Below, one piece after another: positions 1 through 10,877 of a stretch of 64,000 bases of DNA. Source of the DNA: Zea mays. Taxonomy: Eukaryota; Streptophyta; Magnoliopsida; Poales; Poaceae. Made by a program: the position numbers and the translations under genes. The stretch covers positions 114,738,207 to 114,802,206 of the forward strand of contig NC_050098.1 of NCBI RefSeq assembly GCF_902167145.1. The letters run 5' to 3'. The notes under the pieces were generated by a model. It saw only the letters and a list, made by a program, of their open reading frames with translations, was not told where the DNA came from and did no database searches. Position 1 is the stretch's first letter. Each line of letters starts with the position of its first letter.

Positions 1-1494
1 TCGCAAGGCGCTCCACAGTGGGGGGCTCTGGCGGCACCAGCCTCCGTGGAGCGAGTTCCCGAGGCCGACTCTTCTGCCGAGGCGGCCATCGTGCTGGAGG
101 AGGCGGCTGGCGCAGACGTGGCCCCGGGCCCACCGGACATGCCGCCGGTGCCGGCGCCTACTGCTGCTGAAGCCGCTGCCGTCCCAGTCGGGGAGCGACC
201 CATTGTTGCCGATGCTGAGATGGCCGAGGCGTCGGCGCTCGGTGCCTCGGAGGAGGGGGGCGTGGAAACGCGATCCGTCCCACCGAGCGGCAGCCTTGTC
301 GCTGCGCGGCGGAGCTCCGAGGGGCAGCGCCAGTTGCTCCAGTTCCGGACCCGTGGGGCTTCGGATCCCTTCTTCGTTCTCGACGATGAGCGGGAGGAGC
401 AGTCTTGGGACGAGCTCCACGAGTGCGCCGAAGCAACGGTGGGGTCGCTCCGGTCATCGCTGGAGGTCTTCTGCAGGGACATCCCCAAAATCCTCCAGGT
501 AATGGCTTCAGGCATACCTTTTTGTGACCAAGGCGTCTCTTGTGACGCCCCGCTTCCTTCCCTCAGGATCTGACGGATCTGAGCGCCACCAAGTCATCGT
601 TCATCCGCCACGAGGTCGATATCTAGGGCTCGCTGCGATCCCTGAGGACCTCGCTTGCCGGGGCTACTGCGCGCCTCTCCCAGCAGGGCGCCGAAGTGGC
701 GGACCTTCGGTTGCTCTGCGCCGATCTGAGAGCAGAGGCGGCAGCGGCCCGCGTAGAGGTGGCAGTGGCACACACAGAGGTGCAGCGACGGCAGTCGGAG
801 TTCGACCAGGTCGCCGATGAGCGAGACCAATCCCAGGGCCGGGCTGCCGAGGCCGAAAGCCGGGCTGGAGCCCTTGCAGCGGACCTAGCCGTAGCCCAGG
901 CCGCAGCTTCGGAGCAGCGTGCCCGAGCCGGAGGTATGTCCTGGCCATTTCCGGTTTTCGTTTCAGCTCGTTTCCTCCGCTTGTGTTTGAGGCCTTGCGT
1001 TCTGGCTGTTCGTAGAGCTTGAGTCCGCCCTTGATGAGTCCACCAGGGCGCTTTTCGGGGCGGCCGAGCAGAGGGAGGCCGACCACGTGGCCATGTCCGA
1101 GGCCATCTCGGACTTTTGCCGGGTCTTTGGCTTCGGCGACGTCCCCTCAGGAAGCTCCCCTCAAATTCGCCTGCAGGCCTTGGGCGATCATGTGCGCGGC
1201 AGACTCCGCGAGGCGCTACACCACGGCGTCAGGCGGGCCTTCGCCGCGCTCGCTTCCCACTACGTCGTGGACCTGGAGCGGGTCAGTGAGGGGTATTGCC
1301 TTCCTGACGAAGATGAAGCCGCCCTGGCTGAAGTCCAGAGGCTCGACACGGCCGCCGCGGGTCCGAGCGCAGTGCTGGCGACCACCTTCGAGGCAGAGAT
1401 CCTCCCGCCTGCGCCGTCGTCCGAAGTCGGGGTGGACTTTGCCGAGGGCGGGGACGAAGCCGAAGGCGCGACTCCTTCCCCGGGCGACACCTAA
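1..1494 (+). pseudogene. G1 antisense additional gene, spliced, 5' end outside window
   Basis: Read opposite to G1 gag-pol. The frame is already open at base 1 and the apparent start at 46 is a GTG, so the true start lies upstream. Exons: 1-498, 567-933 and 1016-1494. Introns 499-566 (CAG|GTAATG ... CCCTCAG) and 934-1015 (GAG|GTATGT ... CGTAG) are short, GT-AG, and keep the frame. Exon 1 is Ala/Pro/Glu-rich, exon 2 is an Ala/Glu/Arg-rich coiled coil, and exon 3 is a folded-looking domain ending in TAA at 1492-1494. An in-frame TAG at 624-626, where the frame otherwise continues, marks it as a probable pseudogene. The layout matches the C-terminal part of the G3 antisense gene. Function unknown. 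Confidence 0.7.
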
Positions 1495-1941
1495 CTCTGT
1501 CGGAGCAGTTTCTGTTGGATGCACGTGTGTCTTTTTGCGGCCGCTGAGGCCTGAACACTTTATTATCGTTGCATAAAGTCGTGCCCCTTTTCCTTTCATT
1601 TTGCGTGTCCGGCCTCGCCCGTCAGTAGCAGGGTGGCTTCCCCAAGTAGGAGTCACTTTTCGTGGTGGGTGACGAGTGAGGTATCCGTAACCCAGAGGCA
1701 TAGGAGTCCCTCGGCTCAGTCAGCCTTGCCACTTACATGCACCCGCGTTCGCTCCTTGGGGTCCTACTTCCGACATAGCCAGGGGAACGCAAAAGCCTTT
1801 TTGATTGAAAATTTTGACGTAGAGGGGGTTCCCCCCTTTTAGCCCCCGAGGGAGGGTCGGGCTCTGCCGAGGCAAGGCTGACCCTTCCTTGATGACTAAA
1901 CCTTGCGTGGGAGCGAGGTATATGAACAACTTGAAAGCATC
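1495..1941. other. G1 non-coding spacer
   Basis: Lies between the end of the plus-strand antisense gene and the convergent stop codon of G1 pol (1942-1944). It presumably holds the 3' untranslated ends of both units. No convincing coding sequence or repeat seen. Confidence 0.5.
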
Positions 1942-2500
1942 TTAAGGGTAGAGGCGATGTAGCTGTTAGACGTTCCAAGTGTTGGTGTAGACCTCGCCTT
2001 GACTGTCGGCCAATTTGTTTGTTCCGGGCTTCAGAACTTTGGCGATGACGAGCGGCCCTTCTTAGGGGTGCGTGTAGCCCCCGGGTGTCTTCCGCAAGGG
2101 GTGGGTCTGCCTTGCGTAGAACTGACGCCCTTCGTGGGTGTGGACAATTCGGGTGGCGTCGCCACCGCCGTCGGCCATTAGAAACCTTGTCGGAAGGCGT
2201 CTCCAACAAGGGCTCGGGGTGCTGCGCGATGGTCGCAAGCCCCCGAGTGTACCTCTCGTAGGAGCTCCTGGCCTTCGGCGATGGAAATGCTCCACTGGAG
2301 GGTGCCTGAGGGGCTGCGGTGGTGGAGCTCCTTCCCATCTCCCAGCAAGACGAACGACTTGGCGCGCCGCACCAACCGCCGAGCTTCGGCTCGGTCGAGG
2401 GGTAGCTCTCCTCGGTGGAGATATTGCAGGTACGGGGTCTGCCAGTTTCGATTAGGCGTGACCCCGCTTCGCTCCTCCTCGACGCGCAGTGCCTCACCCT
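1942..2500 (-). pseudogene. pol: G1 pol: integrase remnants (core deleted)
   Basis: On the minus strand, 2375-2178 encodes the start of a retroviral-type integrase zinc-binding domain (REVHSGACDHRAAP, then a stop where FYWPTA is expected). The next recognisable residues are the extreme C-terminus (GPLVIAKVLKPGT ... QLHRLYP) ending at 1942-1944. The DDE catalytic core, several hundred bases in intact relatives, is absent, and so is the RNase H that should lie between this and the RT. This G1 copy cannot make integrase. Domain identity rests on family knowledge of Tat-type pol C-termini. Confidence 0.7.
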
Positions 2501-2610
2501 CGGGGGCCGAGGGTACCTCGGGCTCGGGCGTGTCGTCGATCTTGACGGAGGGTCGATGCAGGTCTCAGGAGAAGGCGTCCGGGGGAACCATTGTTCGCCC
2601 TGAGGCTATT

Positions 2611-3630
2611 TTAGCCTGCTCCTCCAGCAGCGGGGGGCACCAGGACGGGCGCGTTCGTGAGGAGCGCCTTCAGGTTCCCGAGGGCTTCCTCGGCCTCAGG
2701 GGTCCAAGTGAAGCACTCGGCCTTCCTTAAGAGGCGGCACAGAGGCAGGCCTCTTTCACCGAGGTGTGAGATGAAGCGGCTCAGAGCCGCAAGACATCCC
2801 ATGACCCTCTGTACGCCTTTCAAGTCCTTGATTGGCCCCATGCTGGTGATGGCTGCAATCTTCTCCGAGTTGGCTTCGATGCCTCGCTCGGAGACGATGA
2901 ACCCCAAGAGCATGCCTCGGGGTACCCCGAAGACACACTTCTCGGGATTAAGTTTCACGCCTTTCGCCTTGAGACATCGGAATGTCACTTCAAGGTCGGA
3001 AAGGAGGTCGGAGACTTTCCTCGTCTTGACTACAATGTCATCGACGTAGGCCTCGACCGTCCGGCCAATGTGTTGGCCGAACACATGGTTCATGCACCGC
3101 TGGTACGTCGCGCCCGCATTCCTCAAGCCGAACGGCATGGTGACATAGCAGTACATGCCGAAGGGCGTGATGAAAGAAGTCACGATCTGGTCGGACTCCT
3201 TCATCCTGATTTAGTGATACCCTGAGTAGGCATCGAGGAAAGACAGGGTTTCACACCCAGCAGTGGAATCCATGATTTGATCGATGCGAGGCAGAGGGTA
3301 GGGAACCTTCAGACATGCTTTGTTTAGACCAGTGTAGTCTACACACATCCGCCATTTCCCTCCTTTCTTTCTCACAAGAACAGGGTTTGCAAGCCATTCG
3401 GGATGGAATACCTCTTTGATGAACCCTGCCGCCATTAGCTTGTGGATCTACTCGCCTATGGCTCTGCGCTTTTCTTCGTCGAATCGGCGCAGAGGCTGCT
3501 TGGCGGGTCGGGCTCTGGCTCGGATGTCCAGCGAGTGCTCGGCGACATCCCTCGGTGTGCCGAGCATGTCCGAGGGACTCCACGCGAAAACGTCGGCATT
3601 CACGCGGAGAAAGTCGACGAGCACTGCTTC
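2611..3630 (-). pseudogene. pol: G1 pol: reverse transcriptase
   Basis: Ty3/gypsy RT in two in-phase pieces. The upstream piece has the fingers motif WRMCVDYTGLNKA and FLDAYSGYH. A stop at about 3211, where QI is expected, separates it from the downstream piece with FGLRNAGATYQR, the catalytic YVDD at about 3048-3037, and the thumb LNPEKCVFGV. A further in-frame stop lies near 3450. After the thumb/connection (VLVPPAAGGAG) the frame ends, and the expected RNase H is missing. The minus-strand frames agree with Tat-lineage RT. Inactive because of the stops and the lost RNase H. Confidence 0.85.
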
Positions 3631-4344
3631 CTATTTGGGATCGAGCTCGGAGCCGATCTGGATCTGCTTGGGGGCGTCGCTGCTTGGGTCGAGGGGGACA
3701 GACTTAACCGTCTCCGCTGGCTCGAAGTTGCCGGTGTGACACTTCACATCTGGCACCTCCTTAGAGAGGCTCTCCAGGTCAGCGATGAGGGCCTCGGATT
3801 CGGCGAGGGCCTTGGCGTACTCCACGCACTCCACGTCGCATTCGAACGCGTGTTTGTACGTGGGGCCGACGGTGATGACCCCGTTGGGGCCCGGCATCTT
3901 GAGCTTGAGGTAGGTGTAGTTGGGGACGGCCATGAACTTCGCGTAGCATGGCCTCCCCAGTACCGCGTGGTAGGTTCCTCGGAACCCGACCACCTCGAAC
4001 GTGGGGGTCTCCCTTCGGAAGTTGGAGGGCGTTCCGAAGCAGACGGGAAGGTCGAGTTGTCCGAGGGGCTGGACGCGCTTCTCGGGGACGATCCCGTGGA
4101 AAGGCGCAGCGCCTGCCCGGACCGAGGACAGATCGACACGCAGGAGCCCGAGGGTCTCGGCGTAGATGATGTTGAGGCTGCTGCCTCCGTCCATGAGGAC
4201 CTTGGTGAGCCTGACGTCGCCGATGACGGGGTCGACAACGAGCGGGTATTTCCCCGGGCTCGGCACGTGATCGGGGTGGTCGGCTTGGTCGAAGGTGATG
4301 GGCTCGTCGGACCAGTCTAGGTAGACTGGCGCTGCCACCTTCAC
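3631..4344 (-). pseudogene. pol: G1 pol: aspartic protease
   Basis: The open stretch contains the retropepsin-like active site LMDGGSSLNI within VDPVIGDVRLTKVLMDG, followed by FHGIVPEKRVQPLG and YHAVLGRPCYAKFMAVPNYTYL. These are typical of plant gypsy proteases that process Gag-Pol. In this lineage the catalytic Asp is followed by Gly-Gly rather than Thr/Ser-Gly. The frame is intact from the gag stop at 4366 to a stop at 3631. This is the best-preserved G1 domain, but a flanking stop separates it from the RT. Confidence 0.8.
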
Positions 4345-4365
4345 CGAACAGACCTCCCGACGCTC

Positions 4366-6815
4366 TTACTTGCGGTGTCGAGCCGAGGCGTTTGCCGCTT
4401 GCCCACCGTATATCATGAAGCAGTCGCGGACCTCGGGGAACTCTCCTGCCTGGTGATCTTCCTTCTTGTCATCGTCGCGAGCCCTGCCACCCTCCGCGGG
4501 TGGCCCGGCCCTGTGGAAGTGGCGCCGAAGCATAGCGCACTCCTCAAGGGTGTGCTTGACGGGCCCCTGATGATAGGGGCACGGCTCCTTGAGCATCTTG
4601 TCGAAGAGGTTGGCACCTCCGGGGGGTTTTCGAAGGTTCTTGTACTCGGCAGCGGCGACAAGGTCCGCGTCGGCGGCGTCGCGTTTCGCTTGCGACTTCT
4701 TCTTGCCCTTCTTCTTGGCGCCGCGCTGAGTTGACGCCTCGGGGGCATCTTTCGGTGGGTGGCCCTGGGGCTGCTTGTCCTTCCGGAAGATGGCCTCAAC
4801 CGCCTCCTGGCCAGAGGCGAACTTGGTGGCGATGTCCATCAGCTCGCTCGCCCTGGTGGGGGTCTTGCGACCCAGCTTGCTCACCAGGTCGCGGCAGGTG
4901 GTGCCGGCGAGGAACGCGCCGATGACATCTTAATCGGTGATGTTGGGCAGCTCGGTGCGCTGTTCGAGAATCGCCGGATGTAGTCCCGGAGAGACTCTCC
5001 CGGCTGCTGTCGGCAGCTTCGGAGGTCCCAGGAATTTCTGGGGCGCACGTACGTGCCCTGGAAATTGCCGGCGAAGGCTTGGACCAGGTCGTCCCAGTTG
5101 GAGATCTGCCCCGGAGGCAGGTGCTCCAACCAGGCGCGAGCGGTGTCGGAGAGGAACAGGGGGAGGTTGCGGATGATGAGGTTGTCATCGTCCGTTCCAC
5201 CCAGTTGGCAGGCCAGCCGGTAGTCCGCGAGCCACAGTTCCGGTCTCGTCTCCCTCGAGTACTTTGTGATAGTAGTCGGAGGTCGGAACCGGGTCGGGAA
5301 CGGCGCCCGTCGTATGGCACGGCTGAAGGCCTGCGGACCGGGTGGTTCGGGCGAGGGACTCCGATCCTCCCCGCTGTCGTAGCGTCCTTCACGCCTGGGG
5401 CAGTAGCCTCGGTGCACCCTCTCGTCGAGGTGGGCCCGACGGTCGCGGTGATGGTGCTCGTTGCCGAGGCGACCCAGGGCCGCAGGCGCTGTGTTGCGCG
5501 TGCGCCCGGTGTGGACCGAGGCTTCCCGCATGAATCGGGAAGTCGCGGCGCGATGTTCCAAGGGGTACCCCTGCCTGCGGGAGGCGGAGCTCTCGGCCCG
5601 TCGGACCGCGGCGCCCTCCAGGAGATTCTTGAGCTCTCCCTAGATTTGCCGCCCCTCGGTGGTTGATGGCTCCGGCATCGTGCGGAGAAGCATTGCTGCT
5701 GCAGCCAGGTTCTGGCCGACCCCACTGGAAGAGGGTGGTAGCCTCATCCTGACATCGTCGGTGATGCGGTGCTGGATACCCTGGGGTAGATGGCGCACTT
5801 CTCCGGCCGGAGGTTGGCCCGCCCATTCCTGCCCGACGTCCCCGCGGATCGGCTCAAGTGCTCCTGCTCCCTCGTCGAGCATGGCCTGCATCCCGCGGGT
5901 TTGCTCGAGCTATGGGTCACGACCCCCCACCGGAACGGGGACCACAGCTAGCTCCCGTAGGATATCAACGCGTGGCACAGGCCTAGGGAGATCACCGTTC
6001 TCCAGCATACCGAGATGGTTGCCTTCAGAGGGACCCCCTAGATCGACGTGGAAACATTCACGACTTGGGTCGCAGTCCTCTTCGCCGAGGCTGCGGCTGC
6101 CGTCGGAACAGTCGAAAAGGCAGTAGTCGCATGCGGTCATGAAGTCCCGCATGGCACTGGGGTTACCAAGTCCGGAGAAATCCCAACAGAAGTCGGGCTC
6201 GTCATCTTCCTCGGACCCCGAGGGCCCGTAGGTCGAGACATCCGTCAGCCGGTCCCAGGGTGACCGCATACGATTCCCTAGAGGGTCTGGACTCGCCTCT
6301 ACGAGAGCGTCCGCCAAAGCGAAGCCGCCTGGCGGGTCGAGGCTGAATCCAAGGGGCGTGAGATGGGAAACGGTCGGTACCTCTTGGTCGACGGGCGGTG
6401 ATGAAGTCACGTCAGGGACTGACTGCACCGTCGTCTCAGGTACGAGGGTGACGCCCAACAAGCCTTTCGCGAGCGTGCTGGCGTCGTCCGTTTGCACAGA
6501 ATTGGCGTGTTGCGGGGAGACGGCGCTTGCCTTTGTCTTAAACGCGAGGTCGATGCCCGACACGCCCCTCGTTGGGGCACCGGCACCGTCGACTTGCTCG
6601 ACAGCCGACGAGGGGCCGCTTCCTGCTTGGCCTTGGTTGCCCCGCCTCCTCCTCCGTCGGCGGGGGAGAGGGCGGGGTGAGCTTGAATGTTGTTCTTCCA
6701 CCACGCGGGGGAGACGTCGTCGATTCCGCCGCCGACGGGCGGGCCGTCGGCCACCATCGTCTCTGTCGCACGGCGGGGGAAGGAGTATCATGTTGTAGCT
6801 GTCGTCGAGGGACAT
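4366..6815 (-). pseudogene. gag: G1 gag
   Basis: The polyprotein begins at ATG 6815 (MSLDDSYNMI; an ATG at 6842 is also in frame). The N-terminal part is Pro/Arg-rich and then acidic. The capsid-like Retrotrans_gag region (ARAWLEHLPPGQISNWDDLV, then FAGNFQGTY and LRDYIRRFS) lies at about 5170-4950. The nucleocapsid-like tail has a CPYHQG...HTLEEC metal-binding motif at about 4590-4540. In-frame stops occur near 5910 and 5640, with a frameshift near 4930. Gag would form the particle. This copy is broken but nearly full length. Confidence 0.8.
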
Positions 6816-6918
6816 GAACTCAAGACTCCCGAAACGGAGCACCGTCCTGGGCTAGAAAGGTTGCTGGAGACTGCCCATCTGGAGCTTGACGGGAAGCTGT
6901 TCGTCAACACGCAGCAGG

Positions 6919-6936
6919 CCCCTACCTGGCGTGCCA
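6919..6936 (-). other. G1 primer-binding site
   Basis: Minus strand reads TGGCACGCCAGGTAGGGG, two bases inside the LTR end. It is the same core as in G2 and G3 (TGGCGCGCCAGGTAGGGG) with one base changed. The tRNA primer was not identified. Confidence 0.75.
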
Positions 6937-7238
6937 ACTGTCGGCGTTTTGAGACCGGGGGGTCCCTGGGCCGACGAGTGAAATGTCGACGCGTGCCCCA
7001 GCCCAGATGGGTCGGCGCGAGGCCGAGCGTGAAGGGGGGAAGAAAGGCAGCCGGAGACGGGCGTGAGAGAGGTGGAAATCCCGCGGCCTTCGTGTTTGTC
7101 CCGCGCCCAGGTCGGGTGCACTTGCAGTAGGGGGTTACAAGCGTCCACGCGGGAGGGGGAGCGAGCGGCCTCACGCGAGCGCCTGTCCTGTCCTCTTCCC
7201 CGCGCGGCCAACCCTCTATAAGAGGGCCCTGGTCCTTC

Positions 7239-7247
7239 CTTTTATAG
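7239..7247 (-). promoter_or_regulatory. G1 LTR TATA box
   Basis: Minus strand CTATAAAAG within the LTR, about 300 bp before its 3' end. This is the usual place for a U3/R promoter. A second weaker TATA-like run lies at 7214-7223. Confidence 0.5.
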
Positions 7248-7779
7248 GCGTAAGGAGAGGATCCAGGTGTACAATGGGGGGTGTAGCAGAGTGCTACGTG
7301 TCTAGCGGAGGAGAGCTAGCGCCCTAAGTACATGCCGTCGTGGCAGCCGGAGAGGTTTTGGCACCCGGTTCGTGTGGTGTCCGGGCCGTCGGAGGAGCGT
7401 TGGAGCCTGGTGGAAGGACAGCTGTCGGGGCTGTCGAGTCCTTGCTGACGTCCTCTTGCTTCAGTAAGGGGGCTGAGAGCCACCGTCGTCACAGAGCGTG
7501 CGGGGCGCCATCATTGCCTATCTGGCAGAGCGAGCCAGATGGGACGCCGGTCTTGTTTCCCATAGCCTTTGCCAGCTTGGGGTAGGGTAATGATGGCGCC
7601 TCCTGTTGACGCGGTCGGCCCGCGCCCTAGGTTGGGCGATGTGGAGGCTCCTCCGAGGTCGAGGTCGAGTCTGTCTTCCGTGGCCGAGGTTGAGTCCGAG
7701 CCCCTGGGTCGGGCGAGGCGGAGACCGTCGGCTGAAGCCAGGGCTGAGTCCGAGCCCTGGGGTCGGGCGAAGCGGAGTT

Positions 7780-8110
7780 CGTCGTCTTCTGGGGCTGAGC
7801 CCAAGTCCGAGCCCTGGGTCGGGCGGAGCGGAGTTCGTCGTCTTCTGGGGCTGAGCCCAAGTCCGAGCCCTGGGTCGGGCGGAGCGGAGTTCGCCGTCTT
7901 CCGGGGCTGAGCCCAAGTCCGAGCCCTGGGTCGGGCGGAGCGGAGTTCGCCGTCTTCCGGGGCTGAGCCCAAGTCCGAGCCCTGGGTCCGGCGGAGCGGA
8001 GTTCGCCGTCTTCCGGGGCTGAGCCCAAGTCCGAGCCCTGGGTCGGGCGGAGCGGAGTTCGCCGTCTTCTGGGGCTGAGCCCAAGTCCGAGCCCTGGGTC
8101 GGGCGAAGCG
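7780..8110. repeat. 56-bp tandem array in the G1 LTR
   Basis: About six GC-rich copies of a 56-bp unit containing GAGCCCAAGTCCGAGCCCTG, with registers at 7801, 7857 and 7913. The period is not a multiple of three, so long ORFs crossing it are read-throughs in rotating frames, not genes. Confidence 0.9.
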
Positions 8111-8614
8111 GAGTTTCCTATGATGCCTGAGGCCGGGCCTGACTGCCTGTCAGCCTCACTCTGTCGAGCGGCACAACAGTCGGAGCAGCGCAGGCGGCGC
8201 TGTCCTTCTGTCAGGCCGGTCAGTGGAGCGGCGAAGTGACTGCGGTCACTTCGGCTCTGTCGACTGGAGGACGCGTGTCAGGATAAAGGTGTCAGGCCAC
8301 CTTTGCATTAAATGCTCCTGCGATCTGGTCGGTTGGCGCGGCGATTTGGTCAGGGTTGCTTCTTGGCGAAGACAGGGCCTCGGGCGAGCCGTAAGTATGT
8401 TTGTCGCTGCAGGGGGGCCTCGGGCGAGACGGAGATCCTCCGGGGTTGGCTGCCCTTGTCCGAGGCTAGGCTCGGGCGAGGCGTGATCGAGTCCCTCGAA
8501 TGGACCGATCCCTGACTTAATCGCACCCAACAGGCCTTTGCAGCTTTATGCTGATGGGGGTTACCAGCTGAGAATTAGGAGTCTTGAGGGTACCCCTAAT
8601 TATGGTCCCCGACA

Positions 8615-10272
8615 AATAAGTAATTAAATATGGCTCCTTTGGTAAAGAAATTAAGGGGTAAAATAAAGACTTACATGAAATATGGCTCCATCTCTTCCAT
8701 ATTAGAGTACATGTATAGCAATGCAGACATTCTTTCATCCATGCTAAGGTGGTAGAACGTGCCCTTACTAGTACTTGTGCCTCTCCATTGAAAAATGTTG
8801 AGATCACTGACAGGAGGTTCCTCATCGACATTGTATCGCATGGTAGCAGCATAGACATTATGTTCCTCTGCGAAATACACACTCGTGAAGTATGAAACCT
8901 CCTTTAGCAAAAAAGCTTCAGCGATGCATCCTTCTACTCTAGCCTTATTTCGAACCATGCCTCGCAGGTTTTTGAGTGCACGTTCAATGTGATATCCACC
9001 TATATTGTACAGGTCCACCAACCTTTGCCTCATGTGGAATGTGAATAAGTAGATGCTCCATCGGATTGAAGAATCCAGGTGGGAATATTTTTTCTAGCTT
9101 GCATAACAACACTGGTATTTGTTTCTCCAACTTCTCCATCATATTTTTACTTATTTCTTTGGCACAGATCTGCCTGTAGAAATAACTTAGCTCAACTATT
9201 GCTTGCCACATGGCGTCGGGCATATAACCACGAAACATGATAGGGATAATCCTCTCCATTAATATATGGAAGTCATGGCTCTTTAACCCAGTTAGTTTTC
9301 CCATTTTCAAATTCACAGCTCTTTTCAAGCCCGCGGCATAACCATCGGGAAATTTAATTTTTTTCATCCATCTCATTACCTCGATCTTGTCTTTAGAGGT
9401 AAGACAGAACAAGGCACGTGGCGGCTTACCGTTGTCATTGAGCACTTGGGTTGGTCGGTCACAAAGCATTGCTAGATCTCTTCGAGCTTTCAGATTGTCC
9501 TTTGTTTTGTCAAAATGCATGCAGGTGTGTATGAGGGCTTCAACAACATTACTTTCTTGGTGCATGACATCAATGTTGTGCACAAGAATCAATGACGACA
9601 TATAAGGGAGCTCCCAGAGACCACATATATGTGTCCAGTTGTGGTCCACTCCGAATCCTTCGTACTTGTCCCCCTTTTCATTTAGGACAAGGTTGTTCAG
9701 TTGAGCATATATTTCTGCCGCGTTAAGACGTTTAGGCGGACCTTTGGTGACCACAGTGTTCTTTATAAAGTTTTTCTTATCGCTCCTAAAGGGATGTTTC
9801 CTGGGCAACCAGCGTCGATGACAATCGAAGTAAGTGATCTTTCCACCATGAGCAAGACGGAAGCAATCTGTATCTGAACCGCAATATGGACATGTCAATC
9901 TACCATGTGTACTCCAACCGGTAAAAATAGCATACGCCTTGAAGTCATGCACCGACCACAAATACGCAACTCGAAGTTTGAATATCTATTTTGTAAAAAC
10001 ATCGTATGCTTCAACACCTTTCCAAAGCTCCTTCAACTCTTCAATCAAGGGTTTTAACATGACATTGAGGTTCTTTCCAGGATAGTCTGGGCCAGGAATG
10101 ATTAAGCAAAGAAATATAAATTCATATTTCATACAAAGAGAAGGTGGAAGGTTGTATGGAATAACAAAGACGGGCCAACATGAGTATGATGATGCCATTT
10201 GACCAAAAGGTGTGAAGCCATCGGTCACGAGTTGTTTTTTAAACTACTGATGGTCACAATACATTCAAGTGT
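8615..10272 (-). pseudogene. CACTA (En/Spm-like) TNP2 transposase fragment
   Basis: The minus strand encodes a TNP2/Transposase_21-type protein. In order: TDGFTPFGQMASSYSCWPVF (10225 onward), SVHDFKAYAIFTGWSTHGRL, CPYCGSD, NIDVMHQESNVVEALI, then a DUF4218-like part (IFPPGFFNPMEHLLIHIPHE and KNLRGMVRNKARVEGC). A TAG at about 9986 and a frameshift near 9030 break it. At about 8672 the coding run ends in CATGTAAGT, a good splice donor, so the remaining 57 bases are probably intron. G1 cuts the 3' side at 8614/8615 and C0 cuts the 5' side at 10272/10273. TNP2 mobilises CACTA DNA transposons. This copy is a relic and the oldest layer seen. Confidence 0.85.
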
Positions 10273-10413
10273 TGTAGGGGAAATTCTAACCCTAACTCAG
10301 GGTTGGAAATTGTATTAATAGCCACAGATTGTTGGGCATAGCCCATTACACAAGGGTAGTATTACTGTAATTACAAGGGGCTAACCCCAAAACCCTAAAC
10401 AGGTACTCTAACA
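10273..10413 (-). repeat. C0 copia 3' LTR (short)
   Basis: On the minus strand it starts TGTTAGAGTACC just after a CTGCGGGGG polypurine tract and ends CCCCTACA. About 141 bp, which is short for an LTR. It abuts TNP2 sequence at 10272. Confidence 0.65.
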
Positions 10414-10459
10414 CACCCCCGCAGTTTCAACTCTATCATGTACAAATGTTGAGACTGGA

Positions 10460-10877
10460 TTAAAAATCGATGACTATACTCGACGACAACTCATTGGTGA
10501 ATATGTCAGCGAACTGCAGCGTGGTGTGGACGCTGAGAACCCGAACGTCACCTGTAGTGACACGCTCGCGGATGAAGTGCAGGTCGATCTCCACGTGCAT
10601 CGTACGCTGATGCTACACGAGATTGGTGGAGAGGTAGACCGTGCTGACGTTATCGCAGTAAACGAGTGTGTTGCTCCTAGAGAAGCTGGCGCAACCTGTA
10701 GGCCTCTGCCACGTCGTTGACCACAGCGAGGTACTCAGCCTCTGCGCTGATGCGAGAGACGACGGGCTGCCGCTTGGCAGCGCAGGAGACGAGGTTGGCG
10801 CCCAAGAACACGGCATAAGCGTAAGTGGACTGTCACGTACCTGGACAACCAGTCTAGTCAACATCGACGTAGACCAC
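10460..10877 (-). pseudogene. pol: C0 copia RNase H, C-terminal pol fragment
   Basis: The minus strand encodes the end of a Ty1/copia RNase H: AVFLGANLVSC, KRQPVVSRISAEAEYLAVVN, YCDNVSTVYLS, MHVEIDLHFIRERV and LQFADIFTNEL, ending at TAA 10462-10460. Several stops and a frameshift are present. The sequence style (VFLGANLVS, SRISAEAEY) suggests a small non-Sirevirus copia. The 5' remainder of the gene is separated by the C1 insertion at 10878 and does not reappear in the window. Confidence 0.75.

Larger units (their letters stand above)
1..8614 (-). mobile_element. G1: Ty3/gypsy (Tat-type) retrotransposon, 5' part
   Basis: Element read on the minus strand. Its 5' LTR is 6939-8614, followed by the primer-binding site at 6919-6936, gag (6815-4366), protease (4344-3631), reverse transcriptase (about 3630-2611) and integrase remnants (2500-1942). 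An antisense additional gene (1-1494, plus) lies where Tat elements carry extra ORFs. The 3' LTR lies beyond base 1. The LTR has TG/CA ends (TGTCGGCGTT at 6939, CCCCGACA ending at 8614). Length, GC-rich U3 and layout resemble maize Huck, but that family name is from memory and uncertain. RNase H and the integrase core are missing, so the copy is defective. Confidence 0.9.
6939..8614 (-). repeat. G1 5' LTR
   Basis: 1676 bp with TG...CA ends, bounded inside by the primer-binding site and outside by TNP2 coding sequence at 8615. On the minus strand it holds a TATA-like element (7247-7239) and a 56-bp tandem array. The matching 3' LTR is outside the window, so target duplication and age cannot be read. 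Confidence 0.85.

Noticed and set aside
3442..4320. 292-codon plus-strand ORF opposite the G1 protease and RT
   Set aside because: Shadow of the minus-strand coding frame, which carries the DGGSS and RT motifs.
6919..6936. Naming the tRNA primer for the gypsy elements
   Set aside because: The site TGGCRCGCCAGGTAGGGG is clear, but I cannot match it to a tRNA 3' end without a search.
7511..8084. Long overlapping minus-strand ORFs with repeated GSAPEDGELRSARP
   Set aside because: They are translations of the 56-bp LTR array in rotating frames; no start, promoter or family supports a gene.
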